A stretch of DNA of 42,301 nucleotides from Streptococcus pseudopneumoniae (GTDB lineage Bacteria > Bacillota > Bacilli > Lactobacillales > Streptococcaceae). The DNA lies in the NCBI RefSeq assembly GCF_001074825.1, contig NZ_JUPG01000050.1, forward strand, positions 1-42,301. Direction: 5' to 3'. Made by a program: the position numbers and the translations under genes. The notes under the pieces are model-generated. The model was not told the origin of the DNA. It ran no database searches and worked only from the letters and a program-made list of their open reading frames with translations. Shown piece after piece: positions 18,242 through 30,207 of the stretch. Positions within the stretch are counted from its first letter, which is position 1; each line of letters opens with the position of its first letter.

Positions 18242-18270
18242 ATTATAGCACTTTTTAGCGTTTTAGTAAA
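18242..18270 (-). promoter_or_regulatory. promoter of pgm
   Basis: On the minus strand: -35 TTTACT (complement of 18265-18270), 17-bp spacer ending in TGC, -10 TATAAT (complement of 18242-18247). Confidence 0.7.
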
Positions 18271-18341
18271 ACGGTAGCATAATTTTCAGAAAAGTGGTGT
18301 CATATACTGGTTTATCAAGTCTTGAATGCCTTAGGGAAACA

Positions 18342-18359
18342 TGCTATACTACTTGTATG
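18342..18359 (+). promoter_or_regulatory. extended -10 of the ABC-F gene with the ATG at the expected +1
   Basis: TGcTATACT (18342-18350), six bases, ATG at 18357. No Shine-Dalgarno sequence. Predicted leaderless mRNA. This decides the start over a longer frame opening at 18294. Confidence 0.75.
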
Positions 18360-20258
18360 ATTATTTTACAAGCTAATAAAATTGAACGTTCTTTTGCAGG
18401 AGAGGTTCTTTTTGATAATATTAACCTACAAGTTGATGAACGAGATCGGATTGCCCTTGTTGGGAAAAATGGTGCAGGTAAGTCTACTCTTTTGAAGATT
18501 TTGGTTGGAGAAGAGGAGCCAACTAGTGGAGAAATCAATAAGAAAAAAGATATTTCTCTGTCTTACCTAGCCCAAGATAGCCGTTTTGAGTCTGAAAATA
18601 CCATCTATGATGAAATGCTTCATGTCTTTGATGATTTGCGTCGGACGGAGAAACAACTGCGTCAGATGGAGTTGGAAATGGGAGAAAAGTCTGGTGAGGA
18701 CTTGAATAAGCTGATGTCAGATTACGACCGCTTATCTGAGAATTTTCGCCAAGCAGGTGGCTTTACCTATGAAGCTGATATTCGAGCGATCTTGAATGGA
18801 TTCAAGTTTGACGAGTCTATGTGGCAGATGAAAATAGCTGAACTTTCAGGTGGTCAAAATACTCGTTTGGCACTTGCCAAAATGCTACTTGAAAAGCCCA
18901 ATCTCTTGGTATTGGACGAGCCAACCAACCACTTGGATATTGAAACCATTGCCTGGCTAGAGAATTACCTAGTAAACTATAGCGGTGCCCTCATTATTGT
19001 CAGCCACGACCGTTATTTCTTGGACAAGGTTGCAACGATTACGCTGGATTTGACCAAGCATTCCTTGGATCGCTATGTGGGGAACTACTCTCGTTTTGTC
19101 GAGTTGAAGGAGCAAAAGCTAGCTACTGAGGCAAAAAACTATGAAAAGCAACAGAAGGAAATTGCAGCTCTGGAAGATTTTGTCAATCGCAATCTAGTCC
19201 GAGCTTCGACGACCAAACGTGCCCAATCTCGTCGTAAACAACTGGAAAAAATGGAGCGTTTGGACAAGCCTGAAGCTGGCAAGAAATCAGCAAATATGAC
19301 CTTCCAGTCTGAGAAAACATCGGGCAATGTTGTTTTGATTGTTGAAAATGCGGCTATTGGCTATGATGGGGAAATATTGTCAGAGCCTATCAATCTGGAT
19401 CTTCGTAAGATGAATGCTATCGCTATTGTTGGTCCCAATGGTATTGGGAAATCAACCTTTATCAAGTCTATTGTGGACCAGATTCCTTTTATCAAGGGTG
19501 AAAAGCGCTTTGGCGTCAATGTTGAGGTTGGTTACTATGACCAAACCCAAAGCAAGCTGACACCAAGTAATACTGTACTGGATGAACTCTGGAATGATTT
19601 TAAACTGACACCGGAAGTTGAAATTCGTAACCGCCTTGGTGCCTTCCTTTTCTCTGGTGATGATGTTAAAAAATCAGTTGGCATGCTGTCAGGTGGCGAG
19701 AAAGCTCGTTTGCTTTTGGCTAAACTCTCTATGGAAAACAACAATTTCTTGATTCTGGATGAACCGACCAACCACTTGGATATTGATAGCAAGGAAGTGT
19801 TGGAAAATGCCTTGATTGACTTTGATGGAACTCTTCTATTCGTCAGCCATGACCGTTACTTTATCAATCGTGTGGCAACTCATGTACTGGAATTATCTGA
19901 AAATGGTTCGACTCTCTATCTTGGAGATTACGACTATTATGTCGATAAAAAGGCTGAAATGGAAGTCAGTCTGACAGAGGAAGCTTTAACCAGTAATCAA
20001 GCAAAAGAAGCAAACCCAGTTAATGACTATCAAGCTCAGAAAGAAAGTCAAAAAGAAGCCCGCAAGCTCATGCGACAAATCGAAAATTTAGAAGCTGAAA
20101 TCGAAGAGTTAGAAAGTCAAAGCCAAACCATTTCTGAACAAATGTTGGAAACAAACGATGCAGGTAAACTCATGGAATTGCAGGCTGAGCTGGACAAAAT
20201 CAGCCATAGTCAGGAAGAAGCTATGCTTGAGTGGGAAGAATTATCAGAGCAGGTGTAA
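18357..20258 (+). CDS. ABC-F family ATPase (YdiF/Uup-like)
   Basis: 633 residues with two ABC nucleotide-binding domains and no membrane segment. Walker A GKNGAGKST near 36-44 and GPNGIGKST near 359-367. Signatures LSGGQ (near 164) and LSGGE (near 444), each followed by LDEPTNHLD. A charged linker with KRAQSRRKQLEKME joins the two domains, and the C-terminus (from about 560) is a coiled coil. ABC-F proteins act on the ribosome as translation factors, some giving antibiotic resistance. The long C-terminal coil and general sequence suggest a housekeeping YdiF-type member. An Rgg-like gene follows after 2 bp. Confidence 0.92.
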   Translation: MIILQANKIERSFAGEVLFDNINLQVDERDRIALVGKNGAGKSTLLKILVGEEEPTSGEINKKKDISLSYLAQDSRFESENTIYDEMLHVFDDLRRTEKQLRQMELEMGEKSGEDLNKLMSDYDRLSENFRQAGGFTYEADIRAILNGFKFDESMWQMKIAELSGGQNTRLALAKMLLEKPNLLVLDEPTNHLDIETIAWLENYLVNYSGALIIVSHDRYFLDKVATITLDLTKHSLDRYVGNYSRFVELKEQKLATEAKNYEKQQKEIAALEDFVNRNLVRASTTKRAQSRRKQLEKMERLDKPEAGKKSANMTFQSEKTSGNVVLIVENAAIGYDGEILSEPINLDLRKMNAIAIVGPNGIGKSTFIKSIVDQIPFIKGEKRFGVNVEVGYYDQTQSKLTPSNTVLDELWNDFKLTPEVEIRNRLGAFLFSGDDVKKSVGMLSGGEKARLLLAKLSMENNNFLILDEPTNHLDIDSKEVLENALIDFDGTLLFVSHDRYFINRVATHVLELSENGSTLYLGDYDYYVDKKAEMEVSLTEEALTSNQAKEANPVNDYQAQKESQKEARKLMRQIENLEAEIEELESQSQTISEQMLETNDAGKLMELQAELDKISHSQEEAMLEWEELSEQV

Positions 20259-20260
20259 AG

Positions 20261-21124
20261 ATGGAACATCTTGGAAAAGTATTTCGTGAATTTCGGACAA
20301 GTGGAAATTATTCTTTAAAGGAGGCTGCAGGCGAGTCCTGCTCTACCTCTCAGTTATCTCGATTTGAGCTTGGGGAGTCTGACCTAGCAGTCTCACGTTT
20401 CTTTGAGATTTTGGATAACATTCATGTCACAATCGAAAATTTCATGGATAAGGCAAGGAATTTTCATAATCATGAACATGTTGCCATGATGGGACAAATT
20501 GTTCCTCTTTACTATTCAAATGATATTGCAGGTTTTCAAAAGCTTCAAAGAGAACAACTTGAAAAGGCTAAGAGTTCGACGACTCCCCTTTATTTTGAGC
20601 TGAACTGGATTTTGTTACAGGGTCTGATTTGTCAAAGAGATGCGAGTTATGATATGAAGCAGGATGATTTGGATAAGGTAGCAGATTATCTCTTCAAAAC
20701 AGAAGAATGGACCATGTATGAGTTGATTCTGTTTGGTAACCTCTATAGTTTCTACGATGTGGACTATGTCACACGGATTGGTAGAGAAGTTATGGAGAGG
20801 GAAGAATTTTACCAAGAGATTGGGCGCCATAAGAGATTGGTTTTGATTTTGGCCTTCAATTGTTACCAGCATTGTTTAGAGCATCTTTCTTTTGACAATG
20901 CAAGCTATTTCGAGACTTATACAGAGAAGATTATTGGAAAAGGGATCAAGCTTTATGAGCGTAATATTTTCCATTATCTAAAAGGCTTTGATTTGTACCA
21001 AAAAGGACAGTGTAAAGAAGGTTGTAGCCAAATGAAAGAGGCCATGCATATTTTTGATGTGTTAGGTCTTCCAGAGCAAGTAGCCTACTATCAAGAACAC
21101 TACGAAAAATTTGTCAAAGATTAA
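20261..21124 (+). CDS. Rgg/GadR/MutR family transcriptional regulator
   Basis: 287 residues: an N-terminal XRE-type helix-turn-helix (about 5-60; LKEAAGESCSTSQLSRFELGESDLAVSRFFEIL) and a long helical C-terminal domain as in Rgg proteins (about 280-290 residues). Such regulators often answer to short hydrophobic peptides, but no convincing peptide gene of the usual length is adjacent. The ATG is two bases after the ABC-F stop, so the gene is likely read with it. A longer frame from 20231 lies wholly inside the ABC-F gene and is less likely. The following MFS gene is an obvious candidate target. Confidence 0.88.
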   Translation: MEHLGKVFREFRTSGNYSLKEAAGESCSTSQLSRFELGESDLAVSRFFEILDNIHVTIENFMDKARNFHNHEHVAMMGQIVPLYYSNDIAGFQKLQREQLEKAKSSTTPLYFELNWILLQGLICQRDASYDMKQDDLDKVADYLFKTEEWTMYELILFGNLYSFYDVDYVTRIGREVMEREEFYQEIGRHKRLVLILAFNCYQHCLEHLSFDNASYFETYTEKIIGKGIKLYERNIFHYLKGFDLYQKGQCKEGCSQMKEAMHIFDVLGLPEQVAYYQEHYEKFVKD

Positions 21125-21175
21125 TTTTCCCAAATAAGGGAAAAATGAAAAAGCTCCTTTCGGTTTTGATACAAT
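21125..21175 (+). promoter_or_regulatory. dyad and promoter before the MFS gene
   Basis: TTTTCCC (21125-21131) / GGGAAAA (21138-21144) is a perfect 7-bp dyad directly after the rgg stop. It could end rgg transcription or serve as an operator. The extended -10 TGaTACAAT (21167-21175) lies before the MFS RBS GAGGAG. Confidence 0.5.
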
Positions 21176-21203
21176 AGTTTCAAAATTTGAGAGGAGTTTT
21201 TAT

Positions 21204-22382
21204 ATGAATCGTTACGCAGTACAGCTGATTAGTCGCGGAGCTGTTAACAAGATAGGGAATATGCTCTATGATTATGGAAATAGTGTCTGGTTGGCTTCCA
21301 TGGGGACTATCGGACAGACTGTTTTAGGAATGTATCAGATTTCTGAGCTCGTCACATCCATTCTCGTCAATCCCTTCGGTGGAGTCATTTCAGACCGTTT
21401 TTCTCGCCGTAAGATTTTAATGGCGGCAGACCTTGTTTGTGGGATTCTTTGTCTGGCTATTTCGTTCATAAAGAATGACAGCTGGATGATTGGGGCTTTG
21501 ATTGTTGCTAATATTGTGCAGGCGATTGCTTTTGCCTTTTCTCGTACTGCCAATAAAGCCATTATAATTGAGGTTGTAGAGAAAGAGGAGGTTGTAACCT
21601 ATAATTCTCGCTTAGAGCTGGTTTTGCAGGTTGTAAGTGTTAGTTCTCCTGTTCTTTCCTTCCTTGTTTTACAATTTGCAAGTCTCCGCATTACCTTGGT
21701 ATTAGATGCTCTTAGTTTTTTTCTCGCTTTTGGCTTGGTAGCCTTGCTTCCAAAGAAAGAAGAGAAGGCTTTGGGTGAGAAGAAACTTACATTCAAGGTT
21801 ATTTTTTCTGATATCAAGGAGGGAGTTCACTATATTGTGAAGCAAAAAGAAATCTTCTTTTTGTTAGTCATAGCTTCAAGTGTCAATTTTTTCTTTGCAG
21901 CTTTTAATTACCTCCTCCCCTTTTCAAATCAGCTCTATGGGGTTCAAGGTGCCTATGCCACTATTTTAACAATGGGAGCTATCGGATCTATTGTTGGGGC
22001 CTTGTTCGCTAGTAAGATTAAAGCTAGTATGGAAATGCTTCTGTTTTTGTTGTCTCTGACTGGGCTTGGAGTGATGATAATGGGTTTCACCCTCCCCTCC
22101 TATCTTGCTTTTTCAGGAAATTTCATTTGTGAACTGTTTATGACAATTTTCAATATTCACTTTTTTACTCAAGTACAAACCAAGGTTGAAAGTGAATATC
22201 TGGGTAGAGTACTTAGCTCGATTTATACCCTAGCTATACTATTTATGCCTATAGCAACAGGTTTAATGACCTGGCTTCCAAGTGTCCATTTTTATTCTTT
22301 CTTGATTATAGGACTAGGAGTTGTCATCTTATCCTTATTAGCTCTAGGCTATGTTCGAACTCATTTTAAAAAAGAACTATAA
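21204..22382 (+). CDS. MFS transporter, probable efflux type
   Basis: 392 residues with about 12 hydrophobic segments. The loop GGVISDRFSRRKILMAADL after the second helix is the MFS motif A (G-x-x-x-D-R-x-x-R-R). It resembles macrolide-efflux or enterobactin-exporter-like MFS proteins of streptococci, but the substrate cannot be told. GAGGAG precedes the ATG. It sits 79 bp after the Rgg-like regulator on the same strand and may be its target. Confidence 0.87.
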   Translation: MNRYAVQLISRGAVNKIGNMLYDYGNSVWLASMGTIGQTVLGMYQISELVTSILVNPFGGVISDRFSRRKILMAADLVCGILCLAISFIKNDSWMIGALIVANIVQAIAFAFSRTANKAIIIEVVEKEEVVTYNSRLELVLQVVSVSSPVLSFLVLQFASLRITLVLDALSFFLAFGLVALLPKKEEKALGEKKLTFKVIFSDIKEGVHYIVKQKEIFFLLVIASSVNFFFAAFNYLLPFSNQLYGVQGAYATILTMGAIGSIVGALFASKIKASMEMLLFLLSLTGLGVMIMGFTLPSYLAFSGNFICELFMTIFNIHFFTQVQTKVESEYLGRVLSSIYTLAILFMPIATGLMTWLPSVHFYSFLIIGLGVVILSLLALGYVRTHFKKEL

Positions 22383-22428
22383 GTCTGTTTGAGTTTTAAA
22401 AATAATTCCAATCTAAGTGTTTTTTTCC

Positions 22429-22452
22429 GCCCTTCTCGTTTGTGAGGAGGGC
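22429..22452 (+). terminator. terminator-like hairpin after the MFS gene
   Basis: GCCCTTCTC and GAGGAGGGC pair with one mismatch around a 6-nt loop. Only a short T-rich stretch follows because the ligA promoter begins at once. Confidence 0.5.
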
Positions 22453-22460
22453 TTAGTTTA

Positions 22461-24434
<1,974 letters not shown>

Positions 24435-24552
24435 TGATAGTTTAAAACCAGAGTTTAGACAGTAAACTAGTTTGTTAATCGGGACAAAATCGGTCAAGAA
24501 TTTATTAGTGAAATAGAAACAAATCAAGAAGTAAAAAGGAAAAATAAAAACA

Positions 24553-26832
24553 ATGTATAACTACCCTATGCGCATTCATTACCATCGCAAGAATGGTGAA
24601 TACGATACCTGCTCTTTTGTAAAAAGTCAGGATCAACGAATTGATTTACTGACCTACAAAGAAGATTATTTTGGTGCCTTATTTAACTTTGAACATCCAA
24701 GTTCTTATGCCTTAGAAAGTTTGAATTTTGTAGTTCACACGGGTCAAACCAGTAAAGAGTATGCTATCCGTTTTAATTACTATCCTCTTTTAACAGAGGT
24801 CTGGATTTTGGAAGGGGATGATAGAATTTATTACTCTGAAAATCCTGCTATTGCTAGTCCTTTCTATAAAAATCAAAATCCTTTTGCCTTTGATAAGGCC
24901 ATTAACAGTGCTAGTTTTGATCATCACTGGGGCTACCAAGGGGAATTGGGGTGCCGTGTAGAGAACAATCAGGCTCATTTTGCTCTTTGGGCTCCAACAG
25001 CGACAGCAGTGCAGGTTGTGGTTTATGAATCAGCTACTAATGATGCACCTGTTTGGAAAACTTTTGATATGGAGAGAGGAAATAGCTACTCTTATAACCA
25101 TAAAGACAATACAATCGGTGTTTGGAGTTTGGATGTTGAGGAAGATTTGACTGGTAAGGCTTATCACTATCAAGTCCAATTCCCTCATCACCAAACACTG
25201 ACACGCGATCCGTACACTATTGCGACCAGCCCTGATGGCAAACGTTCAGCTATTCTGAGCCATGCAGAAAAGCAAGTTGAAAACTTCGAGGTCAAGCATG
25301 GTTCGGAGGCTACTTGGCGTTTGACAAATCCATGTAAGGCAGTCATCTGTGAAATGCATATTCGTGATTTGACCAAATCACCTACCTCAGGTGTGGATGA
25401 ACATCTTCGAGGAACTTTCTTAGGTGCTTCACAGACTGGAACGGTTAACCAGTATGGCCAAGCAACTGCTTTTGATTACATCAAGAAGATAGGTTACAAT
25501 TATGTTCAGTTGCAACCAATTGCAGACCGTCATAAAGAGTATGATGCGGATGGGGATGTAACCTACAACTGGGGTTATGACCCACAAAACTATAACGCAC
25601 CAGAGACGAGCCTTTCAACAAACCCAGATGATCCAGCGCAGGTTATTCGTGATTTGAAGACCATGATTCAAGCCTATCACGATGCAGGTATTGGTGTTAT
25701 TATGGATGTGGTCTATAACCATACCTTCTCAGTTGTTGATGCACCTTTCCAAACAACGGTCCCTGACTACTATTATCGTATGAATCCAGATGGTACCTTC
25801 CAGAATGGAACGGGTGTTGGAAATGAAACAGCCAGTGAACACGAAATGTTCCGCAAGTATATGATGGATTCTCTTCTATACTGGGTGCAGGAATACAATA
25901 TTGACGGCTTCCGTTTTGACTTGATGGGGATTCATGATGTCAAGACCATGCAGATGATTCGTCAGAGTTTGGATGAAATTGACCCTAACATTATCCTTTA
26001 TGGAGAAGGATGGGATATGGGGACAGGTCTTGCCCCTTATGATAAGGCTAAGAAAGACAACGCCTACGAAATGCCAAATATTGGTTTCTTTAATGACGAT
26101 CAGCGTGATGCTGTCAAAGGTGGAGAAGTTTACGGTACTATTAAGTCAGGTTTTGTCAGTGGTGCTGCGACAGAGCCCATTCTTGCCAAAGCAATCCTTG
26201 GTAGTCGTGAATTAGGAACCTATACACATCCAAATCAAGTGCTTAACTATGTAGAAGCCCATGACAATTACAATCTTCACGATTTGTTGGCAACCCTTCA
26301 TCCAGAACAAAGTTCAGAGCAAATCATGCGTAAAGTCGAAACTGCCACAGCCATGAATCTACTCATGCAAGGGATGGCCTTTATGGAAATCGGTCAAGAA
26401 TTCGGTCGTACCAAACTTATTGCGACAGGTGAGAATGGTGAGTTGACTCATGATGATAGAGAGCGTGCTATGAATAGCTATAATGCTCCTGACAGTGTGA
26501 ACCAAGTGAACTGGGACTTGATCAATGAGCGTCAAGGTAGTATTGAATTTATCCGTCAAATTATTCGATTGAAGACAGAAACCAGTGCCTTTTCTTACCC
26601 TACTTATGATGAGATTTACCATCATGTTTTTGTTCATTCCGCTCACGAGCACAGTGGTTGGATTGTCTATGAAATCCACGGGGAAGAACACCTATTGATC
26701 GTCTTTAATGCAAAAGGAGATGCGTTCCAGTTTGAAAATGCAGGAAATTTAGAACTCTTGGTGACCAATAGTCCTTCTGATGAGGAAAACAAAGTTGGTG
26801 GTGTCAGTGTTAGCATTTTTAAAGTGCTATAA
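24553..26832 (+). CDS. pulA: type I pullulanase, intracellular
   Basis: 759 residues, no signal peptide or LPxTG, so cytoplasmic and unlike the surface SpuA pullulanase of streptococci. N-terminal beta-sandwich and CBM48-like region, then a GH13 catalytic barrel with the type I pullulanase motif YNWGYDP (near 338), nucleophile Asp in DGFRFDLMG (near 456), acid Glu in LYGEGWD (near 482) and VEAHDNYN. It debranches alpha-1,6 links of glycogen or imported maltodextrins. The RBS AAGGA is weak and 12 bases off. It precedes the glg operon, which has its own promoter. Confidence 0.94.
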   Translation: MYNYPMRIHYHRKNGEYDTCSFVKSQDQRIDLLTYKEDYFGALFNFEHPSSYALESLNFVVHTGQTSKEYAIRFNYYPLLTEVWILEGDDRIYYSENPAIASPFYKNQNPFAFDKAINSASFDHHWGYQGELGCRVENNQAHFALWAPTATAVQVVVYESATNDAPVWKTFDMERGNSYSYNHKDNTIGVWSLDVEEDLTGKAYHYQVQFPHHQTLTRDPYTIATSPDGKRSAILSHAEKQVENFEVKHGSEATWRLTNPCKAVICEMHIRDLTKSPTSGVDEHLRGTFLGASQTGTVNQYGQATAFDYIKKIGYNYVQLQPIADRHKEYDADGDVTYNWGYDPQNYNAPETSLSTNPDDPAQVIRDLKTMIQAYHDAGIGVIMDVVYNHTFSVVDAPFQTTVPDYYYRMNPDGTFQNGTGVGNETASEHEMFRKYMMDSLLYWVQEYNIDGFRFDLMGIHDVKTMQMIRQSLDEIDPNIILYGEGWDMGTGLAPYDKAKKDNAYEMPNIGFFNDDQRDAVKGGEVYGTIKSGFVSGAATEPILAKAILGSRELGTYTHPNQVLNYVEAHDNYNLHDLLATLHPEQSSEQIMRKVETATAMNLLMQGMAFMEIGQEFGRTKLIATGENGELTHDDRERAMNSYNAPDSVNQVNWDLINERQGSIEFIRQIIRLKTETSAFSYPTYDEIYHHVFVHSAHEHSGWIVYEIHGEEHLLIVFNAKGDAFQFENAGNLELLVTNSPSDEENKVGGVSVSIFKVL

Positions 26833-26872
26833 ATGTTAGCTTATTTTTTGGTATTTCTTTTATAAATATTTG

Positions 26873-26912
26873 AAAAACAAATCAGGAAATTCGTTTTCTG
26901 ATTTGTTTTTTT
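26873..26912 (+). terminator. terminator of pulA
   Basis: 13-bp perfect stem AAAAACAAATCAG (26873-26885) / CTGATTTGTTTTT (26898-26910) continued by Ts. Confidence 0.85.
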
Positions 26913-27080
26913 ACCTAAAAATACTACTTTTATTAGAAAAATAACGAACTTTATGATATCCTTGTAAATAAAATGATTGGTTTTCATAATCTGTTTGAAA
27001 ATTTCTTGATTTACAAGTGAACACATCAGTGAATTTGTTGAAGACTTTCAAAAGAATTTTTAGCAAATTCCGTAATTTAC
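26913..27080. other. intergenic DNA before the glg promoter
   Basis: AT-rich spacer without a supported gene. One perfect 9-bp inverted repeat CTTGTAAAT (26961-26969) / ATTTACAAG (27009-27017), 39 bases apart, lies upstream of the glgB promoter. Its role is unknown. Confidence 0.5.
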
Positions 27081-27109
27081 TTGAATCTTCCCTAAAAAGG
27101 TAGTATAAT
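27081..27109 (+). promoter_or_regulatory. promoter of the glgBCDA operon
   Basis: -35 TTGAAT (27081-27086), 17-bp spacer, -10 TATAAT (27104-27109). Start of transcription is expected near 27116. GGAGGG precedes the glgB ATG. Confidence 0.85.
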
Positions 27110-27117
27110 AAATCCAT

Positions 27118-27131
27118 AGAAAACGCTTACA
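27118..27131 (+). promoter_or_regulatory. candidate cre site (CcpA operator) of the glg operon
   Basis: AGAAAACGCTTACA matches the cre consensus TGWAANCGNTNWCA at every position but the first. It lies right at the predicted transcription start, where CcpA binding would block initiation or early elongation. This suggests catabolite control of glycogen synthesis by inference from the site alone. Confidence 0.6.
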
Positions 27132-27146
27132 GAAATAGGAGGGTGT

Positions 27147-29075
27147 ATGAATAAGAAAAAAGCTTTAGAAACCTTTATAGCAGGTGAAAATTTTCACCTC
27201 CAGCATTATCTGGGAGCGCATAGGGAAGAAAAAGATGGTGAGTATGGCTATGCTTTCCGTGTGTGGGCACCTAATGCTCAGGCTGTTCACTTGGTAGGGG
27301 ATTTCACCAATTGGGTAGAAAACCAAATCCTAATGGAACGAAATGAATTTGGAGTCTGGGAAGTCTTTACCAGCCTTGCTCATGAAGGCCAAATTTACAA
27401 GTATCATATCACACGTGCAAATGGTCATCAGCTGATGAAGATTGACCCGTTGGCTGTACGGTATGAGGCACGACCTGGGACTGGTGCTATTTTAACAGAT
27501 ATTCCAGAAAAGAAATGGAAGGATGGTCTCTGGCTAGCCCGTAGAAAACGCTTGAGTTTTGAAGAGCGTCCCGTCAATATTTACGAGGTTCATGCTGGAT
27601 CGTGGAAGAGGAATCCAGATGGTAGTCCCTATAGTTTTGCTCAATTGAAGGATGAGCTGATTCCTTACTTGGTTGAGATGAACTATACTCACATTGAGTT
27701 TATGCCCCTGATGTCTCACCCACTAGGTTTGAGTTGGGGTTATCAGCTTATGGGTTACTTTGCTCTAGAGCATGCCTATGGTCGCCCTGAAGAGTTTCAA
27801 GATTTTGTTGAGGAATGCCATTTAAACAATATAGGCGTTATTGTGGACTGGGTGCCTGGTCACTTCACCATTAATGATGATGCCTTGGCTTATTATGATG
27901 GGACTCCGACTTTTGAATACCAAGACCATAATAAGGCTCATAACTACGGTTGGGGTGCTCTCAATTTTGACCTTGGAAAAAATGAAGTCCAGTCCTTCTT
28001 GATTTCTAGCATTAAGTTTTGGATTGACTTTTACCATTTGGACGGTATTCGAGTGGATGCGGTTAGCAACATGCTCTATCTTGATTATGATGATGCACCA
28101 TGGACGCCTAATAAAGATGGCGGAAATCTCAACTACGAGGGCTATTATTTCCTTCAACGTTTGAATGATGTCATTAAACAAGCTCATCCAGATGTGATGA
28201 TGATTGCCGAAGAAAGTTCATCAGCTACTCAGATTACTGACACCAAGGATTCAGATGGTCTTGGGTTTGATTATAAGTGGAATATGGGCTGGATGAATGA
28301 TATCCTCCGTTTCTATGAAGAAGATCCGATTTATCGTAAGTATGACTTTAACCTAGTGACTTTCAGCTTTATGTATGTCTTCAAGGAGAATTATCTCCTA
28401 CCATTCTCACATGACGAAGTGGTTCATGGTAAGAAGAGTATGATGCACAAGATGTGGGGAGATCGTTACAATCAATTCGCAGGCTTGCGCAATCTCTACA
28501 CTTACCAAATTTGTCACCCAGGTAAGAAATTGCTCTTCATGGGTAGCGAATACGGCCAATTCCTAGAATGGAAATCTGAAGAACAGCTGGAATGGTCTAA
28601 CCTAGAGGACCCAATGAATGCTAAGATGAAGTATTTCACTTCTCAGCTAAATCAGTTTTACAAAGACCATCGCTGTCTGTGGGAAATCGATACCAGCTAT
28701 GATGGTATTGAAATTATCGATGCGGATAATCAAGACCAGAGTGTTCTTTCCTTTATCCGTAAGGGTAAAAAGGATGATATGTTAGTCTGTGTCTTTAATA
28801 TGGCACCTGTTGAACGAAAAGATTTTACAATCGGACTACCTGTCGCAGGGATTTATGAAGAAGTTTGGAATACTGAGTTAGAAGAGTGGGGAGGCGTCTG
28901 GAAAGAACATAATCAAACTGTTCAAACGCAAGAAGGACTATGGAAAGATTATGAGCAGACCCTGACCTTTACCCTACCAGCTATGGGAGCAAGTGTATGG
29001 AAAATCAAACGTCGCTTGAAATCTACTAAAATTGTCACAAGTAAAAACCAAAAAGGAGTAGAAAATGAAGAATGA
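27147..29075 (+). CDS. glgB: 1,4-alpha-glucan branching enzyme
   Basis: 642 residues. N-terminal CBM48 domain ([22 protein letters not shown]), GH13 catalytic barrel with nucleophile Asp ([12 protein letters not shown], near 303), acid Glu (MIAEESS, near 353) and SHDEVVHGK, then a C-terminal beta domain. Adds alpha-1,6 branches to glycogen. It is the first gene of glgBCDA and overlaps glgC by 11 bp. GGAGGG three to four bases before the ATG supports the start. Confidence 0.97.
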   Translation: MNKKKALETFIAGENFHLQHYLGAHREEKDGEYGYAFRVWAPNAQAVHLVGDFTNWVENQILMERNEFGVWEVFTSLAHEGQIYKYHITRANGHQLMKIDPLAVRYEARPGTGAILTDIPEKKWKDGLWLARRKRLSFEERPVNIYEVHAGSWKRNPDGSPYSFAQLKDELIPYLVEMNYTHIEFMPLMSHPLGLSWGYQLMGYFALEHAYGRPEEFQDFVEECHLNNIGVIVDWVPGHFTINDDALAYYDGTPTFEYQDHNKAHNYGWGALNFDLGKNEVQSFLISSIKFWIDFYHLDGIRVDAVSNMLYLDYDDAPWTPNKDGGNLNYEGYYFLQRLNDVIKQAHPDVMMIAEESSSATQITDTKDSDGLGFDYKWNMGWMNDILRFYEEDPIYRKYDFNLVTFSFMYVFKENYLLPFSHDEVVHGKKSMMHKMWGDRYNQFAGLRNLYTYQICHPGKKLLFMGSEYGQFLEWKSEEQLEWSNLEDPMNAKMKYFTSQLNQFYKDHRCLWEIDTSYDGIEIIDADNQDQSVLSFIRKGKKDDMLVCVFNMAPVERKDFTIGLPVAGIYEEVWNTELEEWGGVWKEHNQTVQTQEGLWKDYEQTLTFTLPAMGASVWKIKRRLKSTKIVTSKNQKGVENEE

Positions 29076-30207
29076 AATGTTAGCTTTGATTCTTGCTGGT
29101 GGGCAAGGAACTCGTCTCGGTAAACTCACTCAAAGCATCGCAAAACCAGCTGTGCAATTTGGTGGGCGCTACCGTATCATTGACTTTGCTCTCTCAAACT
29201 GTGCCAACTCAGGCATTCACAATGTTGGAGTCATCACACAGTATCAACCACTTGCTCTTAACAATCATATTGGGAATGGTTCAAGTTGGGGATTAGACGG
29301 TATCAATTCTGGTGTCTCTATTCTTCAACCGTATTCAGCAAGTGAAGGAAATCGTTGGTTTGAAGGGACTAGTCACGCTATTTATCAAAATATCGACTAT
29401 ATCGATAGTGTTAATCCTGAGTATGTTTTGATTCTATCTGGGGATCACATCTACAAAATGGACTATGATGATATGCTCCAGTCTCACAAGGATAATAATG
29501 CCAGTTTGACAGTAGCAGTTCTTGATGTTCCTCTTAAGGAAGCTAGCCGTTTTGGTATCATGAATACAGATGCAAACAATCGTATTGTAGAATTTGAAGA
29601 GAAACCAGCCCAACCTAAATCTACTAAAGCCTCTATGGGAATTTACATTTTTGATTGGCAACGTCTGCGCAATATGCTCGTTGCTGCTGAAAAGAGTAAT
29701 GTCGATATGTCAGACTTTGGTAAGAATGTCATTCCAAATTACCTTGAGTCAGGTGAAAGTGTCTATGCCTACGAATTTAATGGTTACTGGAAAGACGTTG
29801 GTACGATTGAGTCACTTTGGGAAGCGAACATGGAGTACATTTCTCCAGAAAATGCCTTGGATAGCCGTAACCGTCAATGGAAGATTTACTCAAGAAACTT
29901 GATTTCACCACCAAACTTCCTTGGGGCAAACGCTCATGTGGAAGATTCCTTGGTTGTTGATGGCTGTTTTGTAGATGGAACTGTTAAACATTCCATCCTT
30001 TCAACAGGATCACAAGTTCGAGAAGGGGCAGAAGTAGTAGATTCAGTTATCATGAGTGGTGCAATTGTTGGTCAGGGAGCAAAAATTAAGCGTGCCATTA
30101 TTGGTGAAGGTGCAGTTATTTCTGATGGCGTCGAAATTGATGGAACAGAAGAAGTACAAGTCGTAGGATATGATGAAGTAGTGGGGGTAGCAACAGATGA
30201 AGATTGA
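29065..30207 (+). CDS. glgC: glucose-1-phosphate adenylyltransferase, catalytic subunit
   Basis: 380 residues. Nucleotide-binding signature [15 protein letters not shown] at the N-terminus, [28 protein letters not shown], and a C-terminal left-handed beta-helix of hexapeptide repeats ([16 protein letters not shown]...). Makes ADP-glucose, the donor for GlgA. AGGAG lies six bases before the ATG at 29065, inside the end of glgB, and the gene overlaps glgD by 11 bp. Confidence 0.96.
   Translation: MKNEMLALILAGGQGTRLGKLTQSIAKPAVQFGGRYRIIDFALSNCANSGIHNVGVITQYQPLALNNHIGNGSSWGLDGINSGVSILQPYSASEGNRWFEGTSHAIYQNIDYIDSVNPEYVLILSGDHIYKMDYDDMLQSHKDNNASLTVAVLDVPLKEASRFGIMNTDANNRIVEFEEKPAQPKSTKASMGIYIFDWQRLRNMLVAAEKSNVDMSDFGKNVIPNYLESGESVYAYEFNGYWKDVGTIESLWEANMEYISPENALDSRNRQWKIYSRNLISPPNFLGANAHVEDSLVVDGCFVDGTVKHSILSTGSQVREGAEVVDSVIMSGAIVGQGAKIKRAIIGEGAVISDGVEIDGTEEVQVVGYDEVVGVATDED

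Noticed and set aside
18294-18356. Longer start for the ABC-F protein
   Set aside because: The extra residues have no family match and lie upstream of the extended -10 box that predicts transcription starting at 18357.
21145-21177. 10-codon frame as an SHP-type signalling peptide for the Rgg-like regulator
   Set aside because: It is about half the usual SHP length, overlaps the promoter of the MFS gene, and lies downstream on the same strand rather than in the usual divergent layout. Kept only as a remark.
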